From an uncultured Clostridia bacterium (GTDB lineage: Bacteria > Bacillota > Clostridia > Oscillospirales > Oscillospiraceae), in assembly GCA_946011705.1 (NCBI GenBank), contig CAMGCA010000084.1:1-7745 (forward strand): a stretch of DNA of 7,745 nt, written 5' to 3'. The notes beneath the pieces are model-generated. The model was not told the DNA's origin. It searched no databases and saw only the letters and a program-made list of their open reading frames with translations. The position numbers and the translations under genes were made by a program. Each line of letters begins with the position of its first letter. Within the stretch, counting starts at the first letter, position 1. Shown in pieces: positions 1 through 5,731 of the stretch.

Positions 1-57
1 GCCTATCATCGAGTACACAAACATCATGAATTTGATCAGTTCAACGATTAATTATAT
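1..57. other. AT-rich segment of unknown origin abutting the broken permease gene
   Basis: The first 60 bases contain 18 G+C (30%), against 35 of the next 60 (58%), by hand count. Permease homology ends at this boundary. On the minus strand the segment begins with an in-frame TAA and then an open frame (LIVELIKFMMFVYSMIG) that does not resemble the permease family. On the plus strand, frame 1 is open from the window edge to a TAA at 49-51 and frame 2 is open to a TAG at about 75-77. Either could be the tail of a convergent gene, for example in an inserted element, but both are too short to identify. A chimeric join or poor contig end is equally possible. Confidence 0.5.
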
Positions 58-642
58 AAAAAGGGTGATGCGGACATAGGGGGTGACCAGCACGCCCTTC
101 TTGTTCAGATACGCGCCGATGCCGAAGGGGATCTCGCACTTGATCTGAGACAGCTGTCCAAACCAGGACTCAAAGGGCACGCTGACCTGCTGGGTGGAAA
201 TAACCGCCGGCATGCCCCGGGCGAAGAACAGGCCCGCCATAGTGACGATGAAGGGCTGAATTTCCAGGTAGGCGATGCAGAAGCCCTGAACCGCGCCAAA
301 GACCACGCCGATGAGCAGAATCAGCGCAATCAGCACGCCGGAGGACATTCCCCACTCCGCCAGACCCACGGACATGAACATACAGGTCATAGCCACCACG
401 GAGCCTACGGAAATGTCGATACCGCCGGTGAGCATCACGCAGGTGACGCCGCAGGCCACAATAATCAGGCCGGCGTTGTTGATCATGACGTTCAGGAAAT
501 TCTGGAGTCTGCCGAATTCCTTGTCCGCGTACATAAGGCAGCCCGCGCCGTAGAGGAGAACGAACAGCGCAATGGTAATCATCAGCATCACGGTATTGCT
601 GCCGATTCTGGACTTTTTTCTGTCAGCTAAGGTGTTTTTCAT
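52..642 (-). pseudogene. yjfF: Sugar ABC transporter permease, YjfF-like, C-terminally truncated
   Basis: Membrane-spanning subunit of a ribose/galactofuranose-type (RbsC family) ABC importer, the likely partner of the upstream permease in a heterodimeric channel. The N-terminal half is intact: hydrophobic segments at about residues 16-36, 52-72, 78-95 and 102-126, the family motif LTGGIDISVGS at 71-81, and EIQPFIVTMAGLFFARGM at 127-144. The ATG at 642 is supported by AAAGGAGG at 652-659; only one base (643) separates it from the stop of the previous gene. The product is 196 residues, while YjfF proteins are about 330. The reading frame stops just after the region (residues 180-194) that in relatives leads into the next membrane helix, so the second half, including the conserved C-terminal GG motif, is absent. 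Such a half-protein would not be expected to form a channel. The cause could be an insertion, a deletion or an assembly join at the left edge. The gene symbol is by family resemblance. Confidence 0.8.
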
Positions 643-643
643 A

Positions 644-1714
644 TCAGACAGCCTCCTTTGCGGCAGCCTTCGCGGCGGAACGGCGCTTGAAATAGGCCTT
701 CACGGGAGGAGCCTGAATCACGACGATCAGAATGATGATGACAGCCTTGAACACAGGCGCCTGCGCGGTGGAAACGCCCCGGGCCAGCAATGTGGTGGTA
801 ATGGCCTGAATGGTGTAGGCGCCGATGATGGAACCGGCCAGATTGAACTTGCCGCCGCCCAGGCTATTGCCGCCCAGGGCCACCGCCAGAATGGCGTCCA
901 TTTCCATGGTCAGACCGATGTTATTGGTATCCGCGGAGTAGATACGGGAGGTATTGACGATACCGGCGATACCCGCGAACAGGCCGCAGATGGTGTAGCA
1001 CATCAGAATAATCTGGGCGGAGTTGAAGCCCGCGATCCGGGAGGAGCGCTTGTTGATACCCACGGACTGAATGTAGGTGCCCAGTGCGGTGAATTTCAGC
1101 ACCAGCGCCAACACGGCGATGCACACCGCCGCGATGAGGATGGGGGTGGGGATGGGGCCCAGGAAGGAGCCGAAGACCTTGAACTCGTCCATGCGGACAT
1201 AGACGATCATGTTGTTGCAGATCAGCAGCGCCAGGGCCCGGGCCGCCGACCACAGAATCAGCGTGGCGACCATGGGCTGTATCTTCATATAGGCCACCAG
1301 GAAGCCGTTGAAAATACCGGCCAGGATGGCGGCGCCGATGCCGCACGCAATGCCCATCCAGATGGGGTGAGCCAGCTCGGCGGCTGTGGAGACGCTGGTG
1401 ACGCCGAAGCCGGCAATGATCACGCAGCACACGCCGCCCGCCAGGCTCATAACAGAGCCAACGGAGATATCGGTACCGGCGGAGCAGGAAACAACCAGGG
1501 TCATACCCAGCGCCAGGATGGCCACCTCGCTGCCGCGGTTCAGAATGTCCACGATACGGCCGTAGAGAACGCCGCCCTTCATGGATACGGAGAAGAAGTC
1601 AAAGGCGTTGTTGCCGTCCGCGATGTCGAACAGGACATTTACCAGCATCACCAGAATCATGCTGAAAATGGGCAAAAACAGCTGCTTTTTCGTCAATGCT
1701 TTCAAATTATTCAT
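644..1714 (-). CDS. ytfT: Sugar ABC transporter permease, YtfT-like (RbsC family)
   Basis: Transmembrane subunit of a furanose/ribose-type ABC importer in the cytoplasmic membrane. The 356-residue product is close to E. coli YtfT (about 340). It has many hydrophobic segments (for example 14-30, 64-76, 92-104, 118-142, 190-207, 234-252, 322-334), the family motif SAGTDISVGS at 78-87, KIQPMVATLILWSAARAL at 144-161, and the C-terminal signature MDAILAVALGGNSLGGGKF at 272-290. The tail is Lys/Arg/Ala-rich and cytosolic. I chose the ATG at 1714 over one 33 bases upstream because GGAGGTG at 1721-1727 sits six bases before it, and because the upstream start would add a leader overlapping the ATPase gene by 41 bases. 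With this start the gene overlaps the ATPase end by 8 bases, indicating translational coupling. It is cotranscribed with the ATPase and with the broken second permease, which begins two bases after its stop. The frame appears intact throughout. Confidence 0.9.
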   Translation of the reverse strand: MNNLKALTKKQLFLPIFSMILVMLVNVLFDIADGNNAFDFFSVSMKGGVLYGRIVDILNRGSEVAILALGMTLVVSCSAGTDISVGSVMSLAGGVCCVIIAGFGVTSVSTAAELAHPIWMGIACGIGAAILAGIFNGFLVAYMKIQPMVATLILWSAARALALLICNNMIVYVRMDEFKVFGSFLGPIPTPILIAAVCIAVLALVLKFTALGTYIQSVGINKRSSRIAGFNSAQIILMCYTICGLFAGIAGIVNTSRIYSADTNNIGLTMEMDAILAVALGGNSLGGGKFNLAGSIIGAYTIQAITTTLLARGVSTAQAPVFKAVIIILIVVIQAPPVKAYFKRRSAAKAAAKEAV

Positions 1715-3227
1715 TGCTTTCACCTCCGGCGATGGCACTGAGGACACGCTCCTGCGTCATGTTGCCGGAAATCTCTCCGACCTTGGCGCCGTCTCTCAGC
1801 ACGGCCATTTTGTTGCACACACGGAGCATCTCTTCAATTTCGGAAGAAATGAAAATCAGGCTCTTGCCTTCCTCGGCCAGCTGAACCACCAGCTTCTGAA
1901 TTTCCGTCTTGGTGCCCACATCGATACCACGGGTCGGCTCGTCCAGAATCAGGAAGTCCGGGTTGGTTGCCAGCCATCTGGCCAGAATGACCTTCTGCTG
2001 GTTGCCGCCGGACAGCTGCTTGATGAGCGTCTCCCGGCTGGCGGTCTTGATCTGCAGCAGCTCAATATACTTGTCCGCGATCTCGATCTGCTTCTGCATG
2101 GGAATCTTGTGCAGAGGGCCGAGCTTTGCCTGCATGGCGAGAATGATATTCTCCCGGACGGACAGGTCGCCCACAATACCCTCCGCCTTCCGGTCATCCG
2201 GCAGGTATCCCATGCCAAGCTGCATGGCGTCGATGGGATTTTTGATCTTGCGCTCCTTACCGTCCACCTTCAGGGTTCCGCTCTGGCTTCTGTCCGCGCC
2301 GTAGATGGTCCGGGCCAGCTCGCTTCTGCCGCTGCCCAGCAGGCCGGTGAGGCCCACCACCTCGCCCTTGTGGATTTCCAGATCATAGGGCTTGATCTTG
2401 CCGGCGTGGCTCAGACCCTTGGCGTCAATCTCCAGGGGTTCCTTGGAGAAATCCTTATTGTCTCCCTTCCGGATGGCGGCCAGATCGTCAAAGTCCTTGC
2501 CCATCATGGCTGCCACCAGCTTCACCCGGGGCAGCTCCTCGATGCTGTATTCCCCCACCAGCTGGCCGTTACGCAGCACGGTGATGCCGTCGCAGACTGC
2601 GTAGACCTGCTCCAAAAAGTGGGTGACAAAAATTATGCCAACGCCCTGATTCCGCAGCCGACGCATCATACCAAAGAGCTTCTCCACCTCGTTGTCATCC
2701 AGAGAAGACGTTGGCTCGTCCAGAATCAGGACCTTACATTCCATATCAACCGCCCGGGCAATGGCGATCATCTGCTGCATTGCCAGCGAGTACTCTTCCA
2801 GGTTTCTGGTCACGTCAATGTCCAGCTCCATGTCCTTCATGAGCTGGGCGGCCTTGGCGATCATGGCCTTGCGCTTAATGGTTCCGAATTTTGTCAGCGG
2901 CTCCCGGCCGATAAACAGATTCTCTGCCACAGACAGGTTGGGGCAGAGGTTGATTTCCTGATACACGGTGGAAATGCCTTTTTTCTGCGCGTCCAGCGTG
3001 TCCTTATTGACCACAGGGCCATCGATTCCGTCAATGTAAATCTCACCGGCCTCGAACTTGTTGACGCCGGTCAGGCATTTGATCAGCGTGGATTTACCGG
3101 CGCCGTTCTCGCCCATCAAGGCCCGGATTTCTCCTTTTTTCAGGGTGAAATCCACACCATCCAGTGCCTTGACGCCGGGAAATGTCATGCAGATTCCTTT
3201 CATTTCCAGTACTGCGTCTTTTTTCAT
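1707..3227 (-). CDS. ytfR: Sugar ABC transporter ATP-binding protein, YtfR-like, two nucleotide-binding domains
   Basis: Energising subunit of the importer, 506 residues (E. coli YtfR is about 500), with two fused ABC domains on the cytosolic face. Domain 1 has Walker A GENGAGKST (39-47), a degenerate signature region EYSLAMQQM (145-153), Walker B VLILDEPTSSLD (166-177) and H-loop TH (202-203). Domain 2 has a Walker A that lacks the lysine, GLLGSGRSE (295-303), then a canonical signature LSGGNQQK (405-412) and Walker B FLILDEPTRGIDVG (425-438). One canonical and one degenerate site is normal for the RbsA/MglA/YtfR group. The open frame extends to 3320, but the ATG at 3227 is preferred: AGGGAGG lies at 3234-3240, six bases upstream, and the extra 31 residues would be read through the intercistronic hairpin and match nothing expected. 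The gene lies 120 bp after the binding-protein gene and overlaps the next permease by 8 bp. Confidence 0.93.
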   Translation of the reverse strand: MKKDAVLEMKGICMTFPGVKALDGVDFTLKKGEIRALMGENGAGKSTLIKCLTGVNKFEAGEIYIDGIDGPVVNKDTLDAQKKGISTVYQEINLCPNLSVAENLFIGREPLTKFGTIKRKAMIAKAAQLMKDMELDIDVTRNLEEYSLAMQQMIAIARAVDMECKVLILDEPTSSLDDNEVEKLFGMMRRLRNQGVGIIFVTHFLEQVYAVCDGITVLRNGQLVGEYSIEELPRVKLVAAMMGKDFDDLAAIRKGDNKDFSKEPLEIDAKGLSHAGKIKPYDLEIHKGEVVGLTGLLGSGRSELARTIYGADRSQSGTLKVDGKERKIKNPIDAMQLGMGYLPDDRKAEGIVGDLSVRENIILAMQAKLGPLHKIPMQKQIEIADKYIELLQIKTASRETLIKQLSGGNQQKVILARWLATNPDFLILDEPTRGIDVGTKTEIQKLVVQLAEEGKSLIFISSEIEEMLRVCNKMAVLRDGAKVGEISGNMTQERVLSAIAGGESNE

Positions 3228-3233
3228 GTTTTT

Positions 3234-3240
3234 CCTCCCT
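3234..3240 (-). promoter_or_regulatory. Ribosome binding site fixing the ATPase start
   Basis: On the minus strand this reads AGGGAGG, six bases before the ATG at 3227. It decides the start of the ATPase in favour of this ATG over one 93 bases further upstream. Confidence 0.8.
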
Positions 3241-3273
3241 CCGATATGGGGCAGCGGTAGGCTATACGGGAAA

Positions 3274-3302
3274 GAGGGAGAAACTCGTTGAGTTTCTCCC
3301 TC
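3274..3302 (-). terminator. Intercistronic perfect hairpin between binding-protein and ATPase genes
   Basis: A perfect inverted repeat: 13-bp arms at 3274-3286 and 3290-3302 around a three-base loop. In the transcript the arm GAGGGAGAAACTC is followed by AAC and its complement. The bases after the stem (CTTTCCC) are only weakly U-rich, so it is not an efficient intrinsic terminator by sequence. Its position, 45 bases after the stop of the binding-protein gene and 47 bases before the ATPase start, fits a partial terminator or a 3' mRNA-stabilising structure. Either would leave more binding protein than ATPase and permease, as is common in binding-protein-dependent ABC operons. The structure is seen directly; the role is inferred. 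Confidence 0.7.
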
Positions 3303-3347
3303 CCCTGCAAACTCAATCAAATGTATCTACAGCAGTCAGACCTTTTC

Positions 3348-4418
3348 TTAGTAGGCACGGCCGTCCAGGACTTCCTGAGTCATGGTGGTGGCGTAAGCGC
3401 TTTCGATGCCGGGGGCTACGAAAGCCTGATCCTCTACCAGAGTGTAGGTAGCGAACTCCTCGCCGGCCTCCATCTGCTGGATGATCTTCTCAACGTAGGC
3501 AGCCTGGATGGGGTTGCACTCGACGTTGCAGTTGATCTTGCCTTCCAGGGTGTACTTCAGGCCGTCGTGGGTTGCGTCGTAGGAGATGATGATCACATCG
3601 CCGTCCACGCCGTAGGTAATGCCGGCAGCATCCATGGCATCCATGGCGCCGTAGGCTTCGTTATCGTTCTGGCAGACAACAACATTGAACTTGCCGTTGT
3701 AGGACTTGATGAAGGACTCCATGACTTCCTGACCGCCGGTCTGGGTGAAGTCGCCGGACTGGGAGTCCAGAATGGTCCACTCGGGATGCTCAGCGGCAAC
3801 AGCGTTGAAGCCGTTGGTACGGCCGATGGCAGCGGAGGAACCGACGGAGCCTTCGATGACCAGAATGTTGGCCTCGGCGCCGTTCAGGTACTCAGCCAGC
3901 CAGTCGCCGGCCAGCTTGCCCTCGACAGAGGTATCGGTGCCCAGGAAAGCGTCATACATGGAAGGATCAGCATCGACCTGACGGTCAGCAACGATGACGG
4001 GGATACCGGCATCCTTGGCTTCCTGCAGGACGGATTCCCAGCCGGCGCTCTGGATGGGAGCCAGGATGATGTAGTCAACGCCCTGCTGGATGGAGGTACG
4101 GACAGCCTCGATCTGGACGGCGTTGTCGTTGTCGCAGTCAACGAAAACCAGGTCGTAGCCGTTCTCAGCGGAGAACACGTCCTGATAGTTCTTGGTGTTG
4201 GCGGTACGCCAGTCGGACTCGTGGCCCACCTGAGCGAAGCCGACAACGATCTTGCTGTCTTCCGCGGGAGCGGCAGCCTCGGTAGCGGCGGGAGCGGCGG
4301 CCTCGGTGGCAGCGGGAGCGGCAGGAGCCTGCGTGGCAGCGGGAGCGGAAGAACCGCCGCAGGCAGCCAGGGCCAGAACCATGGTCAGAGCCAACAGGAC
4401 GCTAAGAATCTTCTTCAT
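3348..4418 (-). CDS. ytfQ: Sugar-binding lipoprotein of the ABC importer, YtfQ-like
   Basis: Extracellular substrate-binding subunit that delivers sugar to the permease pair. The 356-residue precursor has a lipoprotein signal: MKK, a hydrophobic core, and lipobox LAAC with Cys20 as the predicted lipid anchor. A low-complexity Ala/Pro/Thr/Glu tether follows (about 21-55), then a periplasmic-binding-protein type I fold (about 56-356). Family motifs shared with E. coli YtfQ include VGFAQVGHESDWR (59-71), QGVDYIILAP (112-121), GWESVLQEAKDAGIPVIVADR (126-146, written here as two adjoining parts of one block), GDFTQ (222-226) and EVMESF (231-236). CQNDNEAYGAMDAM lies at 249-262 and VECNP at 299-303. 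The start is supported by GAGGAAA at 4424-4430, five bases from the ATG. This is the first gene of the transporter operon, directly downstream of the predicted promoter. Galactofuranose is the ligand of the E. coli protein; here the sugar is inferred only at the level of a furanose or similar monosaccharide. Confidence 0.93.
   Translation of the reverse strand: MKKILSVLLALTMVLALAACGGSSAPAATQAPAAPAATEAAAPAATEAAAPAEDSKIVVGFAQVGHESDWRTANTKNYQDVFSAENGYDLVFVDCDNDNAVQIEAVRTSIQQGVDYIILAPIQSAGWESVLQEAKDAGIPVIVADRQVDADPSMYDAFLGTDTSVEGKLAGDWLAEYLNGAEANILVIEGSVGSSAAIGRTNGFNAVAAEHPEWTILDSQSGDFTQTGGQEVMESFIKSYNGKFNVVVCQNDNEAYGAMDAMDAAGITYGVDGDVIIISYDATHDGLKYTLEGKINCNVECNPIQAAYVEKIIQQMEAGEEFATYTLVEDQAFVAPGIESAYATTMTQEVLDGRAY
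4266..4348 (-). repeat. Tandem 24-bp repeat encoding the Ala/Pro-rich tether of the binding lipoprotein
   Basis: On the + strand GGGAGCGG recurs at 4266, 4290, 4314 and 4341, giving periods of 24, 24 and 27 bp with near-identical sequence between copies. It encodes repeats of the form APAATEAA or APAATQ between the lipid-anchor cysteine and the folded domain. Such tethers are common in Gram-positive lipoproteins and vary in copy number by slippage. Confidence 0.75.
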
Positions 4419-4449
4419 GATTGTTTCCTCGACTTTCTTGAATTAGTTT

Positions 4450-4470
4450 AGAGGTGTTCGATTGACCTCT
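4450..4470 (-). promoter_or_regulatory. Small inverted repeat at the predicted transcript start
   Basis: Six-base perfect arms AGAGGT and ACCTCT are separated by nine bases. With the -10 element at 4477-4482, transcription should begin near 4470, so the repeat covers roughly +1 to +21. It may form a 5'-end stem that protects the mRNA or act as an operator; neither is shown. It does not cover the ribosome site. Confidence 0.4.
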
Positions 4471-4476
4471 GTCTGC

Positions 4477-4505
4477 ATTAAACCACATCTTTCCCGCCGC
4501 GTCAA
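4477..4505 (-). promoter_or_regulatory. Sigma-70/sigma-A type promoter of the transporter operon
   Basis: On the minus strand a -35 element TTGACG (4500-4505, 5 of 6 consensus) is followed by a 17-bp spacer and a -10 element TTTAAT (4477-4482, 5 of 6 consensus). TGG immediately before the -10 gives an extended -10 TGn. The predicted start is near 4470, leaving a leader of about 52 bases before the ATG of the binding lipoprotein. It lies just downstream of the direct repeats proposed as activator sites. Confidence 0.75.
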
Positions 4506-4532
4506 GGGTTTCTAGTGCACATTGCTCAATTT

Positions 4533-4586
4533 CGTATCCTTAAATAATACAAATATTCGTGCACGATACCTATAATAAGTACAAAT
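4533..4586 (-). promoter_or_regulatory. Direct-repeat pair upstream of the promoter, candidate activator site
   Basis: Two imperfect direct repeats at 4533-4554 and 4564-4586. Read on the minus strand both begin ATTTGTA, continue with TTATT, then an AGG core, and end CG; one extra base in the distal copy is needed to align them. The repeats are offset by about 32 bp, close to three helical turns, so both face the same side of DNA. The promoter-proximal edge is 27 bp upstream of the -35 element. Direct repeats in this position are typical of AraC-family activators, and the only such regulator seen here is the response regulator at 7143-7745. Binding is inferred. Confidence 0.55.
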
Positions 4587-4594
4587 TTTTTGTA
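4580..4594. promoter_or_regulatory. Palindrome TACAAA-N3-TTTGTA overlapping the distal repeat
   Basis: Perfect six-base arms at 4580-4585 and 4589-4594 with three Ts between. The left arm is part of the distal direct repeat, so the half-site TTTGTA occurs three times within 4548-4594: two in the same orientation and one inverted. It could be an additional contact for the same regulator or simply an AT-rich coincidence. Confidence 0.4.
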
Positions 4595-4653
4595 TTTTGG
4601 CAAGACAGTTTGTTTTTTTACGATATCGGAATGGGTTTTGTTGGTTTTTTTAT

Positions 4654-4688
4654 GAAGAAACCGGGGCCTGTTCCCGGCCCCGGTCTTC
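4654..4688 (-). terminator. Intrinsic terminator of the regulatory operon
   Basis: A GC-rich perfect 9-bp stem (ACCGGGGCC at 4660-4668 with GGCCCCGGT at 4676-4684) closes a seven-base loop. GAAGA and TCTTC on the flanks can extend pairing past a two-base bulge. In the minus-strand transcript the stem is followed by TTTCTTC, a moderate U-rich tail. It lies about 72 bases after the stop of the sensor lipoprotein and separates the regulatory from the transporter operon. The tail is not a pure U-run, so termination may be incomplete. Confidence 0.65.
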
Positions 4689-4759
4689 GGCAAGTTGCAC
4701 ACATTGGCTGATGCGCGGTTTCACACGTCTGAAAAAGTTGAATAATTTACGCTGCGGGT

Positions 4760-5731
4760 TCAGTATTCCCGGCTGTCGATCATCTGCTGGGTAATGGTTT
4801 TCGACGTAAACTGTTTCTCCTCAACATAGTGCTGCTTCTGCGGGATTTGCCCAGCCTCCATGGTTTCGATGATTTCCTCCACCAGCGGTCCCAGCAGGGG
4901 ATTGCACTCCACCGCCAGAGCGATTTTCCCCTCCAAGCACAGCTTCAGGGCGTTTCGGGTGGCGTCGAAGCAGATCACGTTCACATCCCTGCCGCAGCGG
5001 TAGCCGTGTTTTTCCAGCGCCTCAATGGCGCCAAAGGCCTCGTTGTCGTTCTCGCAGTACACCACATCGATGCCCTGCTCCGGCGGCAGCTCGTCCAGAA
5101 AACGGCTCATGACCTCATAGGTCTTGGCCTGAGTGAAATCCCCGTCCAGCCGGGCCAGCAGATTCCAGTTGTCGTGGGCGGAAAGGCCCTCCTCCAGTGC
5201 CCCGGTGCGGCCCAGCTGGGCCGTGGAGCCGGGGGTTCCCTGAATGTGGACGATATTCACCTGGCTTACACGATAGCTCCGCTCCATCCACGTCACGGCC
5301 TTTCTGCCCTGGGCGTAAAAATCGGAGCCCACATGGGCGGCGTACAGGCTGTCGTCCTCCACGTCCACCATCCGGTCCACCAGAATCACCGGAATCCTCG
5401 CGTCCCAGGCCTCCTGCAAAACAGAGTCCCAGCCCGTTTCGCTCAGGGGCATCAGCACAATATAGTCCACTCTTTGCTGGATAAACCGCCGCACGGCAAG
5501 AATTTGGTTTTCCTGAATCTGCCGGGCATCCTCAAAGAGCAGCCGGTAGCCCCGGCTTTCGGTGAACACGGACTTCATGGACTCGGAGTTGGCCACCCGC
5601 CAATCCGACTCCGCCCCCACCTGGGAGATGCCCACCACGATGAGATCTTCCTCCTCCGGCTGTTCCGGTTCCTGTTTTCCGCAGCCTGTCATCAGAAACA
5701 AAGCCAGAATCAGGCATATCAGGCGTTTCAC
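4760..5731 (-). CDS. Sugar-binding sensor lipoprotein, YtfQ paralogue linked to the histidine kinase
   Basis: A 323-residue type I periplasmic-binding-protein with a short lipoprotein signal (lipobox MTGC, Cys17) and a short acidic tether (about 18-29). It shares with the transporter binding protein QVGAESDWR (37-45), VDYIVLMP (88-95), GWDSVLQEA (100-108), GRTGALE (174-180), GDFTQ (197-201), CENDNEAFGAIEALE (226-240) and LEGKIALAVECNP (266-278). Its start is GTG at 5731, overlapping the kinase stop by 4 bp, with GGAAGGAGG about ten bases upstream. Location in the regulatory operon, apart from the transporter genes, suggests that it presents ligand to the extracellular part of the kinase rather than feeding the permease. 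This is as described for XylFII with LytS in clostridial xylose sensing. It could instead be a second, differently tuned binding subunit for the same transporter. Confidence 0.88.
   Translation of the reverse strand: MKRLICLILALFLMTGCGKQEPEQPEEEDLIVVGISQVGAESDWRVANSESMKSVFTESRGYRLLFEDARQIQENQILAVRRFIQQRVDYIVLMPLSETGWDSVLQEAWDARIPVILVDRMVDVEDDSLYAAHVGSDFYAQGRKAVTWMERSYRVSQVNIVHIQGTPGSTAQLGRTGALEEGLSAHDNWNLLARLDGDFTQAKTYEVMSRFLDELPPEQGIDVVYCENDNEAFGAIEALEKHGYRCGRDVNVICFDATRNALKLCLEGKIALAVECNPLLGPLVEEIIETMEAGQIPQKQHYVEEKQFTSKTITQQMIDSREY

Larger units (their letters stand above)
4419..4759. other. 341-bp intergenic regulatory region
   Basis: The only long gap without a gene. From the regulatory operon towards the transporter operon it holds the terminator hairpin (4654-4688), an AT-rich stretch with a palindrome and two direct repeats (4533-4594), a near-consensus promoter (4477-4505), a small inverted repeat at the predicted transcript start (4450-4470), and the ribosome site (4424-4430). 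The bases from 4689 to 4759, just after the stop of the sensor lipoprotein, show no feature I can support. No convincing open reading frame lies in the gap; the short + strand frame at 4597-4794 has no ribosome site or recognisable product. Confidence 0.8.

Noticed and set aside
295..304. Missing Walker A lysine in the second ATPase domain as a sign of decay
   Set aside because: The degenerate GLLGSGRSE form belongs to the second domain of this sugar ABC ATPase group generally.
572..1741. A 389-codon + strand open frame rich in Gly, Asp, His and Gln
   Set aside because: Antisense to the first permease; the composition is a by-product of the hydrophobic codons on the other strand.
1709..1747. 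Upstream start of the first permease (ATG at 1747)
   Set aside because: The ATG at 1714 has GGAGGTG at the right distance; the longer form adds 11 non-conserved residues and a 41-base overlap.
1581..3260. A 559-codon open frame on the + strand, antisense to the ATPase and first permease genes
   Set aside because: It is the reverse shadow of strongly supported ABC genes in GC-rich sequence. Its translation is rich in His, Gln and Leu and matches no family, and no ribosome site was found.
3288..4451. A 387-codon + strand open frame across the binding-protein gene, with a Gly/Ser repeat end
   Set aside because: Antisense shadow; the Gly/Ser repeat is the reverse reading of the Ala/Pro tether repeat.
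4571..4606. A second promoter with TTGCCA as -35 and TATTAT as -10
   Set aside because: The spacer is about 20 bp, too long, and it overlaps the proposed activator repeats; the promoter at 4477-4505 is much better.
4714..4732. Possible catabolite-control (cre) site, minus strand TGAAACCG
   Set aside because: Only the left half fits the cre consensus; the right half fails, and it lies upstream of the terminator, away from the promoter.
4597..4794. A 65-codon + strand frame in the intergenic region
   Set aside because: It begins in the AT-rich promoter zone, runs through the terminator hairpin into the antisense of the sensor lipoprotein, and has no ribosome site or recognisable product.
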